39,967 nucleotides of DNA from CAYGUK01 sp964352985 (GTDB lineage Bacteria; Pseudomonadota; Gammaproteobacteria; JAHCLG01), in assembly GCA_964352985.1 (NCBI GenBank), contig CAYGUK010000029.1:1-39967 (forward strand). Reading direction: 5' to 3'. Below the pieces are notes generated by a model. The model saw only the letters and a program-made list of their open reading frames with translations, searched no databases and was not told where the DNA came from. The position numbers and the translations under genes were made by a program. How positions within the stretch are numbered: the stretch's first letter is position 1; each line of letters starts with the position of its first letter. Of the stretch, positions 33,116 through 39,967 are shown piece after piece.

Positions 33116-34663
33116 TTAATAAGTAGGACTACAAAACATATACATGTCATCAACAAGATCTTGCTGAGGATCCATTGCTTGTATTGTTTTAGTTAATTTC
33201 CGATCCGCCAATAAATAATTCCAATTGATCTCTTGTTCACCACTAGAATAAATTGTGTCTGGGATTTCCACTCTTGGATAATGTTCGGCGAATATTTTTT
33301 TAGCTCTTTCAATTAATGTTAAAAGCAGTGTTTTTTGACCTGATTGAATATTAGATAAATTTAGAATATTGTTAGATATAATAAGAGTAATACCAAAACA
33401 GCGACGCGCAATATCACTCAGATCTTCAGGATTGTCTATCGAACATTGTTCTAGTTTGCTAGCTAAAAATTCGATCCATGTTGTAAGAATATGTGAAGCA
33501 CCGAAAGAATTGCTTGTGCGAGGTTGTGATGTTGAAGGGATTGTGTTCCTCAGTGATATATCTTCTAATATTGCGTTAATATTAGCTGATATTTGGAGTA
33601 AATTGTTTATTACTGGTTGAAATTTTTCGAAATCTTTTCTTTGGGCTTCAATTTTTTCAGCTTCTAATTCTGCATCATGTTCTGCTTTTAAACGTTGTTC
33701 ATAGTGAAAATTTAGTGTTGGTGTAAAAGCTTCAAGGATATTATCCCAAGGATTTTGTTCCATAGCGACATCTCTAAAATCAAGAGTTGTCTTTTCTGCA
33801 AATACTGCAAGCATGGTTGATTCGCTACTTGAAATAATTGTTGTGTTTCCAACATTAGGGCTTCTTCTACAAAGATCGATTAAACTACTGCAGATATTCC
33901 GTACGTTAAAGCCACGATGTTGACGCTGAATCCGTCCTATGTATTCTAATAAAGCGTCATCAATTTTAAAAGAGAGTCGGGATTGTTCTTTTGCTAATGT
34001 TGTTGCCAGTTTCCTGATACCATAACTTGCGACAAAAAATATGATGTTTTCACCTGGTTCTAGACGAAGCTGGGTTTCTTTTATTGTTGGTCGTGGGGTG
34101 GATTGACATTCAATAGTATTATGATCGCTAGGATTTAATAAAACGATGCGAAAACTACTTCGAGTATAAGCTAATGCAAATGCAAGGTTGCGACCAATAT
34201 TTGAAACTGAAAAAGTAGCGCAAGCAGCGGTTTTTTTCATTGTCGCAATGGTGACATCGATAGATGAATCAATTAATTTGATGATGGGTGATAAAACGGG
34301 ATCAAAGACAAGTCTTTCTGTAGAACAAACGGCACTAATATTGCGGATGAATTTTGGTAAATCTTCTTTATTAGTATAGTGATATTCTTTTTCAAATTCC
34401 CTACCCTCTGGTGTAGTGGCAATTCTTTTAAATTTAATTGGTGGGTGACTAGCGAGTAAACTATTCCATAAAGATTTGATTTGGGCATTGTGCTGATCTC
34501 TAAGCGAAAGTATTGTTCGCTTTACCCATTCTTGACGAAACTCGGGGGATTTAGTCATCGACTCTGACACAAAATTTTCAGATACCTGTGTGGCGAAATG
34601 ACGTTGAGAATGTAATCCACCACGAGTGGATGATTGATAACTTAAAGGAGTAGGAGAGGCCAT
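33116..34663 (-). CDS. Unknown 515-residue protein with a coiled coil
   Basis: I do not recognise a family. The product has no signal peptide or membrane helix. The first 30 residues are Ser/Thr/Gln-rich, and a charged coiled-coil-like segment (RLKAEHDAELEAEKIEAQRK) lies near residue 325. The rest is mixed helical with an acidic C-terminus. The start (ATG at 34663) has no good ribosome-binding site. It is flanked by the degraded mobile element copy and by srkA on the other strand. A translocated effector is possible but unproved. Confidence 0.6.
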   Translation of the reverse strand: MASPTPLSYQSSTRGGLHSQRHFATQVSENFVSESMTKSPEFRQEWVKRTILSLRDQHNAQIKSLWNSLLASHPPIKFKRIATTPEGREFEKEYHYTNKEDLPKFIRNISAVCSTERLVFDPVLSPIIKLIDSSIDVTIATMKKTAACATFSVSNIGRNLAFALAYTRSSFRIVLLNPSDHNTIECQSTPRPTIKETQLRLEPGENIIFFVASYGIRKLATTLAKEQSRLSFKIDDALLEYIGRIQRQHRGFNVRNICSSLIDLCRRSPNVGNTTIISSSESTMLAVFAEKTTLDFRDVAMEQNPWDNILEAFTPTLNFHYEQRLKAEHDAELEAEKIEAQRKDFEKFQPVINNLLQISANINAILEDISLRNTIPSTSQPRTSNSFGASHILTTWIEFLASKLEQCSIDNPEDLSDIARRCFGITLIISNNILNLSNIQSGQKTLLLTLIERAKKIFAEHYPRVEIPDTIYSSGEQEINWNYLLADRKLTKTIQAMDPQQDLVDDMYMFCSPTY

Positions 34664-34889
34664 ATATTTATTTCATTATGTTATTGTAAAAAACAAGCTT
34701 AACAAAACATCATTAAATATTTTTGACAATAGCTGAAAAAAAATTCGTTAATTACCTTCTACGTAAAACTACGGAGTAAAAGTAAAATTTGAAAAAATTC
34801 AGAGATGTTTTCAGGTGTTAGTGTTGATCATCAAGAAATGCTATAGTGTTTGCTAGTTTGTAACAAAAGTATTTTGTTAAAGGAAGCAT

Positions 34890-35861
34890 ATGTCTAATCA
34901 GAGTTTAACACCATATCAAAATTTAACGCCAGATCTGATGTTAGATGCCATTGAGTCATTAGGTTATTGTTGTGATGGTCGATTTCTTGCTTTAAATAGT
35001 TATGAAAATAGAGTCTATCAAATAGGAATAGAAAACCAACCCTATATTATAGCTAAATTTTACCGACCAAATCGCTTAACAAAAGAAGCTATTCTCGAAG
35101 AACATGAATTTGCCCTCGATTTAGCACAAGAAGAAATTCCAGTAGTGGCACCTATTGTCGATAAGCAGGGTAATTCATTGCATCTTTATGAAGGTTTTTA
35201 TTTCGCGGTTTTTCCTTGTCGGGGAGGGCGTGTCATCGAATTAGATAATCTAGATCATCTCGAATGGATGGGGCGGTTTGTTGGGCGGCTTCATGCTTTT
35301 GGCCAATTAAAATCTTTTCAACATCGTCGCGAATTAACAGTCACTACTTATGGTGATGAGCCGTATCAATATTTGCTAGACAATAATATTATGCCTTTAA
35401 CCTTACAAAAAAACTTGAGTTTAATTTTAGAAAAATTATTAGAAAACATTACCCTTCGTTTCAACGCAGTTGGTGACATTAAAAAAATTCGCTTGCATGG
35501 CGATTTACATGCAGGAAATATTTTATGGCATGATGATATGCCTCATATCGTTGATTTAGATGATTGCTTAATGGGCCCTGCTATTCAAGATTTGTGGATG
35601 TTTTTATCTGGCGATAAAGCTCAGCAAAACTTGCAACTAGATATTTTGTTAGAAGGTTATAATGAATTTTTTCATTTTAATCATCAAGAATTACAATTAA
35701 TCGAATCGCTACGATCCTTGCGAATGATTCACTATAATGCTTGGCTAGCAAAACGTTATGACGATCCGGCTTTCCCTCGCGCTTTTCCTTGGTTTAATAC
35801 CGAACGTTATTGGCAACAACAATTAGAAGACTTTCAAGAGCAATTAAGTTTATTTGAATAG
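34890..35861 (+). CDS. srkA: Stress response kinase SrkA (YihE/RdoA)
   Basis: SrkA is a cytoplasmic eukaryote-fold serine/threonine kinase that counteracts MazF-type stress death in E. coli. The 323-residue product shows the YENRVYQIG glycine-poor loop near 38, the AKFYRPNR segment with the likely ATP-binding lysine (K56), the catalytic HGDLHAGNIL (203-212, D205) and the metal-binding VDLDD (221-225). The length is close to that of E. coli SrkA. An AAAGGAAGC ribosome-binding site precedes the ATG. It is a single gene followed by a bidirectional terminator. Confidence 0.92.
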   Translation: MSNQSLTPYQNLTPDLMLDAIESLGYCCDGRFLALNSYENRVYQIGIENQPYIIAKFYRPNRLTKEAILEEHEFALDLAQEEIPVVAPIVDKQGNSLHLYEGFYFAVFPCRGGRVIELDNLDHLEWMGRFVGRLHAFGQLKSFQHRRELTVTTYGDEPYQYLLDNNIMPLTLQKNLSLILEKLLENITLRFNAVGDIKKIRLHGDLHAGNILWHDDMPHIVDLDDCLMGPAIQDLWMFLSGDKAQQNLQLDILLEGYNEFFHFNHQELQLIESLRSLRMIHYNAWLAKRYDDPAFPRAFPWFNTERYWQQQLEDFQEQLSLFE

Positions 35862-35889
35862 AATATAGCGATAGGTAATAAATAAAAAC

Positions 35890-35914
35890 AAGCCCCATCG
35901 AAACGATGAGGCTT
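35890..35914. terminator. Bidirectional terminator between srkA and the minus-strand gene
   Basis: AAGCCCCATCG (35890-35900) pairs with CGATGAGGCTT (35904-35914) over 11 positions with one C-A mismatch and a 3-base loop, with A/T-rich flanks on both sides. It serves srkA and the convergent gene ending at 35925. Confidence 0.7.
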
Positions 35915-35924
35915 GAGAAAAAAT

Positions 35925-36353
35925 TTAATCCATTTCTGTTAAGCGATCATTAAAGCGGAAAGTTAATAAAAACCAATGCCCCGCAGGTTTATAATAATAA
36001 AAATTCCAAATGGTAGGATAATGCGCTGAACGTAAAATATAAGTATAACGACTTAACGCATGACCGTATTCTTGATGTTTAATTAAATCAAACCCAATCA
36101 TCTTGCCATAATTATTTTTAATAAATTCAATTTGACGAATTGTAGTTTGAGAATTAGGCGAATTGATTTTGACAGATTGATTACCTTGAAAGATATCTTG
36201 ATAAGCATCTTGGATTTTATTTGCCTGTAATAATTTAAAAAATTGTGCAATCTGATCTTCAGGTTGATGTTGATTAGCAAAAACCAACGATGAGAAACAT
36301 AAAGTCATCAAAAGGATGAGAATGTAATAGCCAGTTTTAACGAGTTTTGTCAT
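35925..36353 (-). CDS. Small exported protein, NTF2-like fold possible
   Basis: The 142-residue product has a signal peptide (hydrophobic LILLMTLCFSSLVFA, cleavage near ANQ). The mature part starts with EDQIAQFFKLLQANKIQDAYQDIF and continues with strands ending in WNFYYYKPAGHWFLLTFRFND. That helix-then-sheet layout is reminiscent of NTF2-like/SnoaL periplasmic domains, but I cannot name the family. It is a single gene, divergent from the aspartic protease gene across a 245-base gap. Confidence 0.65.
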   Translation of the reverse strand: MTKLVKTGYYILILLMTLCFSSLVFANQHQPEDQIAQFFKLLQANKIQDAYQDIFQGNQSVKINSPNSQTTIRQIEFIKNNYGKMIGFDLIKHQEYGHALSRYTYILRSAHYPTIWNFYYYKPAGHWFLLTFRFNDRLTEMD

Positions 36354-36430
36354 CTAAATTCCCCAATGTCATATTTAAATCAATAAGTTAGCAAGATTTA
36401 GATTATACTCAAAACATTAAAAATTGCGAG

Positions 36431-36474
36431 AGCTTGTTTGATAATTTTTTTAAATTCAAATTATCAAACAAGCT
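36431..36474. repeat. 17-bp perfect inverted repeat in a divergent promoter region
   Basis: AGCTTGTTTGATAATTT (36431-36447) is the exact reverse complement of AAATTATCAAACAAGCT (36458-36474), with a 10-base centre. It lies between the divergent genes at 36353 and 36599, so it is not a simple terminator for either. It may be an operator, a cruciform or the remnant of a small mobile element; no other copy is in the window. Confidence 0.8.
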
Positions 36475-36598
36475 GTTAGTTAAACAAAATCGGATGAAGA
36501 ATTTTAACTTATTGAAATATAATAAGAAAAGAAATTAAATACCGAATCGCTGATTGTCTATAATTAAAAGAATCGAAATGATATTCGGATAAATCAAT

Positions 36599-37786
36599 AT
36601 GAATGGGTGTCGATGGTTTATTTTTTTAATTTTTCTTTTGGGGTGGAATCTCACTAGTTTTGCAACACTTTATATTTTACCCATGGAATTCAAACCGTAT
36701 AATTCTTTATTACGAACTTCAGGAAGTTATAATGTTCCAATTTATTTAGGATCAAAAAAACAAAAAATAATGTTTGTCATTGATACGGGCAGTTCCAATT
36801 TAAATGTCATGGGAAAAAATACATCTTGTCAACATTGTTGGAATCCTAAAATGTCGTATCTTCCTGGTGAACAAGCGACTCAATATAATGCACCCTATGA
36901 TATTCAATATTATTTTGGTAATAGTAAATTACAAGCCTATCGTGATGTCATTACATTACCGTCACAAGATGCGAAACATCAATACGAGTTTTCTGTTTAT
37001 ATTAATGCTGCGCAATTAGGTAATATTTTAGGCTTAGCTTATCCTGATTTGGCTAATCCCAATGACAAACCCGTGCTGCCTTATTTTGATCAACTAGTGA
37101 AAAATGAAAAAGTTGAAGATACCATTTCGATCTTAATGTGCGATATCAGAGGGAAAAGTAAATTAGTGCTCGGTGGTATAGATCCGAGTTTAATTGAACA
37201 GCAGATAGATTATGTGCCAATTACCGAAAAAAATTATTATCTTATTAAATTTTTAGCAGTCAAAGATAAAAAAACCAATAAGCTAATTACAGTGTTTGAT
37301 GAATTTAGCAATAAAGCAATCGTTGATACGGGCACGACGGATGCCGTTATTTTACCTGTAGATCAGTTTAAAGATGTAGTTGACTATATCCGACGAAATA
37401 GTTCTGAAAAAAATAAAGCATTGCCAAATGCCTTTTGGCAACGCGAAATCTGTATTAATAAAGATCAAATTGATTATGCAGGCTTACCCACTTTTCAATT
37501 TGAATTTCCGCGAGCGAATAAGCCTGGTGAAACTATTTTATTAAATATGACACCAGAACAATATTTGTCAACAACGGGATGTCACCTTCCAGGTGACGTC
37601 GCGTTTGCATTTAAACCCAATAAATATGGTCATCCTGTATTATCATTATTTGGCATCCCTGCAGAATCAAAATCAATTATTGGCTTACCTTTTCTAAATC
37701 GCTATCACTTAGTAATTCATCGTGATCATAATGCGCGAATCGGTTTTATTGAAAACGATTCTTTATGTCAAAAAGTAAATGAATAA
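36599..37786 (+). CDS. Exported pepsin-like (A1) aspartic protease
   Basis: The 395-residue product has a signal peptide (WFIFLIFLLGWNLTSFA) and two DTG active-site motifs: FVIDTGSSNLNVMG (D62) and AIVDTGTTDAVILP (D243). The spacing, about 180 residues, is that of the two lobes of eukaryotic pepsins. The flap region at about 102-118 is altered (YYFGNSKLQAYRDVI). Pepsin homologues are rare in bacteria, such as the shewasin type, and common in protists. Activation, substrate and export route are unknown; the enzyme is probably secreted or periplasmic. An acquired eukaryotic origin is possible. Confidence 0.88.
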   Translation: MNGCRWFIFLIFLLGWNLTSFATLYILPMEFKPYNSLLRTSGSYNVPIYLGSKKQKIMFVIDTGSSNLNVMGKNTSCQHCWNPKMSYLPGEQATQYNAPYDIQYYFGNSKLQAYRDVITLPSQDAKHQYEFSVYINAAQLGNILGLAYPDLANPNDKPVLPYFDQLVKNEKVEDTISILMCDIRGKSKLVLGGIDPSLIEQQIDYVPITEKNYYLIKFLAVKDKKTNKLITVFDEFSNKAIVDTGTTDAVILPVDQFKDVVDYIRRNSSEKNKALPNAFWQREICINKDQIDYAGLPTFQFEFPRANKPGETILLNMTPEQYLSTTGCHLPGDVAFAFKPNKYGHPVLSLFGIPAESKSIIGLPFLNRYHLVIHRDHNARIGFIENDSLCQKVNE

Positions 37787-37824
37787 TTTTTATCCTTATT
37801 TTGTCACGTTTTTGACTTGAGACA

Positions 37825-38217
37825 TTAGAGTGTTAATGTTCTCTCCATAGTCGGCTGCCGATGCAAGGGTAATTCTTCTATAGCTAAATACACGCGATCT
37901 TCTGAAACTTCTTGAGCTAAAATATTTAGATTAACACAAGCCTCAGTGGATAATAAATCTCGTGGCCAAGTTAATAACGCATCTATTTGTTGATACGTGG
38001 GTAATTTTGAGGGTGATGTCTTTCTCTTTAATTGTGATCGCATTGACCAAATACAATTAACGGCAACATATTTTTCAGTGACAGAAAGCCTATCATCTTC
38101 CATCACATCATGCATTTTTTTTATAAATTTTGAAACATTCACATTTTTTCTATCTATTTTTAAATTTAAATGAAGATATGACCAATAGATTATGTTTCCA
38201 AAAGACAAACATAACAT
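37825..38217 (-). CDS. Hypothetical protein
   Basis: The 130-residue frame has no recognisable domain, signal peptide or repeat. The start is uncertain: the ATG at 38217 overlaps the divergent frame on the plus strand, and an in-frame ATG at 38115 (MHDVMEDDR) would avoid overlap, though neither has a ribosome-binding site. The C-terminal half is helical (VNLNILAQEVSEDRVYLAIEEL). Coding status is plausible because the frame is intact, but I found no stronger support. Confidence 0.45.
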   Translation of the reverse strand: MLCLSFGNIIYWSYLHLNLKIDRKNVNVSKFIKKMHDVMEDDRLSVTEKYVAVNCIWSMRSQLKRKTSPSKLPTYQQIDALLTWPRDLLSTEACVNLNILAQEVSEDRVYLAIEELPLHRQPTMERTLTL

Positions 38218-38594
38218 CAGCTATCATTGAATACAGCCAATCATGTGTTGATCGACCTGAGATGCTTAAGCGATTTATTACTTTTTATAAAGCAATTGGT
38301 GTGTTAATAGCAGATAATGAAAGGCCCATTAATAAAGTTTTATGTTATCAGGTGTTTTTTAAGCCGCGTAATATTTTTGCTTTTACTGGTATGTTTAAAC
38401 CAAATCGTTATGATCCTAAAAGTCAAGTAAGCCGTCTCAGAGCAAATGGGGAACAATTGAAACTAATATTGGCCAAACAAGCGAATATAACTTGCGAAGC
38501 TGAAGTTAAAGCAAAAGTAGATTCTGCCAATAATGATAATGGTAGAGTAGCCTCAACTGAGAATGGTATTGAATTAAGAGTTATGAATAAATAA
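38178..38594 (+). CDS. Hypothetical protein
   Basis: The ATG at 38178 (GAAG just upstream) gives 138 residues; a TTG at 38130 would add 16 more and deepen the overlap with the minus-strand frame. The protein is basic and helical in the middle (ETPEMLKRFITFYKAIG-like region) with a polar C-terminus. I do not recognise the family. It is one of several orphans between the aspartic protease and the bZIP-like gene. Confidence 0.45.
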   Translation: MTNRLCFQKTNITSAIIEYSQSCVDRPEMLKRFITFYKAIGVLIADNERPINKVLCYQVFFKPRNIFAFTGMFKPNRYDPKSQVSRLRANGEQLKLILAKQANITCEAEVKAKVDSANNDNGRVASTENGIELRVMNK

Positions 38595-38812
38595 TAAAGC
38601 TTTCATAGGTAACAGTTTAAACAGACTAATCGTATAATTCTAGGAGGTAACTAGATTTAACTGTTTAATATTATCAGCAAATATGAGATTGGTTAGTTGT
38701 AGCACTTTTTATTTGATTATTTTAATAAATCACACAGAATATACAGTATTTGTTTTAAATAAATATTGTTAAAATATTGCTCAAATTAATTAAAATAATT
38801 ATTGGAGTAAAT

Positions 38813-39109
38813 ATGTATTCAAATTCAAATGTAGCGAATTGTGCTAAAGACTATCTAGAAGGATATAAAGAATTTTTAAAAACTTGTCTATGTATTGATA
38901 AAATCAATTTAGGTGACGGCAGCGTTGGCTCATGCGAACGAGCACTCCATAAATGTTTGTTATATAGCACAATGAGCCTTTGTTGTGTGCTTAATACTGT
39001 TCCAGCAATTTGTGTGAAAGGCGGTGATGCTATTGCGACAGCCGTTGAAGATAAATGTGGTGAATATCAGCCAATTGCACCCAGCGCTCAAGGAATGAGA
39101 TATACATAG
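38813..39109 (+). CDS. Small cysteine-rich hypothetical protein
   Basis: I chose the ATG at 38813, six bases after GGAG (38804-38807), giving 98 residues; an upstream in-frame start at 38777 lacks a ribosome-binding site. The product has nine cysteines (C10, C25, C27, C42, C48, C57, C58, C67, C82) and no signal peptide. A hydrophobic stretch with CLLYSTMSLCCVLNTVPAIC (48-67) could form a helical hairpin or membrane segment. The family is unknown. A strong hairpin lies 15 bases after the stop. Confidence 0.6.
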   Translation: MYSNSNVANCAKDYLEGYKEFLKTCLCIDKINLGDGSVGSCERALHKCLLYSTMSLCCVLNTVPAICVKGGDAIATAVEDKCGEYQPIAPSAQGMRYT

Positions 39110-39124
39110 AACCATAGGTGCAAG

Positions 39125-39166
39125 TTTAGTTTAGCAGGACCTTTTGGTTTATGTCCCTAAACTAAA
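39125..39166 (+). terminator. Long hairpin downstream of the cysteine-rich gene
   Basis: TTTAGTTTAG-CA-GGAC (39125-39140) pairs with GTCC-CTAAACTAAA (39153-39166): ten plus four base pairs interrupted by a two-base bulge, with a 12-base loop. No T-run follows, so it may be a 3' stabilising structure or a factor-dependent terminator instead of an intrinsic one. Confidence 0.55.
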
Positions 39167-39400
39167 TAAGTATTATTAATCAATAGATTTAAATTTAATT
39201 ATAGCAGTTGTAATGGGGTAAACAGATGCTAAAAAATGCTCTTAAGCTTCTACAATTTCATTAACTCGACATCAAGACAGTATTAAAATAAGGCGACAGC
39301 TGAACTTTTAGCTTAAAGAGAAAACTATCCCATTTATGGGGTTTCGTGCCTGTTCATTTATTGGTAATTTCTAAAGTAGAATAATAATAAGGAATAATAA
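39167..39400. other. Intergenic region upstream of the bZIP-like gene
   Basis: These AT-rich bases hold no reading frame. A ribosome-binding-like AAGGAATAATA lies directly before the ATG at 39401. I could not select a promoter; AATAATAATAAGG at 39381-39393 contains only simple repeats. Confidence 0.4.
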
Positions 39401-39916
39401 ATGGCATCTTCATCTTTTGATATCTTTACTCGTCTAGAAAAAAAACGAACATCCTCACAAGGTGGATTTGGTGAGCCTGGTGATGGGCTACAAGTAAAAC
39501 GACGTAGAAGTCAGCGTCTAAAACCAAGACAATCTGAAAGTCCACAAGTACGAGATTGTGGTGAAGTTATTTTAGCAGAGTTGCGGGAAGCCGCCGAGAA
39601 AGTTGCTCATGAGGAAGTACCTTCAAAAGAGCGCTATAGAAATGAAAGAGAGAGAATGAAACATTCTGCTAAACGTTATCGAGCAAAGAAGAGTAGCTAT
39701 GTTAAATTATTAGAAGCAAAAGTTAAATCCCAAGTGTCTATCATACAATCGCTTGAATGTATGTTAGCCAAGGTAAATATAGATCACAGTGAATTAATTG
39801 GTGCATTAGGAACATTGCAACAGTGTAATAAAGAGTTACAAGCTTCTCTAGACACCTTACGAGCACAAAGAGTTGACGCACTTAGTGTTGCAATACCTTT
39901 ACCGATACAAGAGTAA
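39401..39916 (+). CDS. Eukaryote-like bZIP-domain protein, candidate nucleomodulin
   Basis: The 171-residue product has an NLS-like basic patch VKRRRSQRLKPR (32-43), then a bZIP region. The basic region SAKRYRAKKSSYVKLLE (89-105) aligns to CREB (AARECRRKKKEYVKCLE), keeping the invariant arginine (R94) and the ten-residue spacing to the first zipper leucine (L104). Heptad d positions are L104, Q111, L118, V125, L132, L139, L146, L153; a positions include V108, I115, L122, L136, N143 and L150. The basic-region Asn expected at 86 is Met. No signal peptide. bZIP factors are eukaryotic; host-nucleus targeting is inference. Confidence 0.82.
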   Translation: MASSSFDIFTRLEKKRTSSQGGFGEPGDGLQVKRRRSQRLKPRQSESPQVRDCGEVILAELREAAEKVAHEEVPSKERYRNERERMKHSAKRYRAKKSSYVKLLEAKVKSQVSIIQSLECMLAKVNIDHSELIGALGTLQQCNKELQASLDTLRAQRVDALSVAIPLPIQE

Positions 39917-39967
39917 GCGACTTAAAAACCCCATACTAGAAAAAGAAAACTAAACCTGCAAAAGTAT

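Noticed and set aside
33369..33620. Plus-strand frame of 83 codons inside the 515-residue gene
   Set aside because: It is a shadow of the longer minus-strand frame and has no ribosome-binding site or recognisable domain.
1..39967. CRISPR arrays, tRNA or rRNA genes
   Set aside because: No regularly spaced direct repeats, tRNA cloverleaf signatures or rRNA-like blocks were seen anywhere in the window.

Overview
The window is AT-rich gammaproteobacterial DNA in two parts. The first third (1-13790) is the conserved ribosomal protein block in standard proteobacterial order: the 3' end of tuf, then S10 (rpsJ to rpsQ), spc (rplN to rpmJ) and alpha (rpsM to rplQ) operons. Good sigma-70-like promoters lie before rplN and rpsM. 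pdxH follows rplQ and ends at a bidirectional terminator.

From about 14500 the density drops and most genes look accessory: small exported proteins, a gene split by a short transposable element, a SAM methyltransferase, an exported eukaryote-type NTPDase (GDA1/CD39) in an operon with an exported zinc metallopeptidase, a DUF945-like membrane protein, a PTPMT1-like tyrosine/dual-specificity phosphatase and an MFS transporter. A second conserved core, ssb and a YajR-type MFS transporter (minus strand) divergent from uvrA and a SlyD-like prolyl isomerase (plus strand), lies at 24318-29805. Accessory material then resumes: a Cys-rich exported protein, a RimJ-like acetyltransferase, an NlpC/P60-like peptidase, a PhyH-type oxygenase, the kinase srkA, a pepsin-like aspartic protease and several orphans. 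The last gene (39401-39916) encodes a eukaryote-like bZIP protein: a basic region followed by eight zipper heptads.

The mix of a Legionella/Coxiella-like core with eukaryote-like proteins (NTPDase, PTPMT1-like phosphatase, pepsin, bZIP) suggests an intracellular, probably amoeba- or protist-associated member of the Legionellales or Coxiellaceae-like lineages. An intranuclear relative such as Candidatus Berkiella would fit a bZIP protein, but that is inference and the species cannot be fixed from this window.

The main structural discovery is a 180-bp non-autonomous element at 15983-16162. It has 11-bp terminal inverted repeats beginning GTA(A/G)C and a perfect 8-bp target duplication (GAATAATG). 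Removing the element and one duplication copy rejoins two reading frames into one 346-codon gene. A 91% identical second copy lies at 32919-33089, and differences between the copies fall in base-paired positions of predicted hairpins. The 8-bp duplication and GTAA-type end point to mobilisation in trans by an IS66-family transposase. Other notable points are a long-form ribosomal protein S14 that carries the four-cysteine zinc knuckle, a PdxH with altered active-site positions, a candidate small RNA at 19421-19606, and several strong intergenic palindromes.
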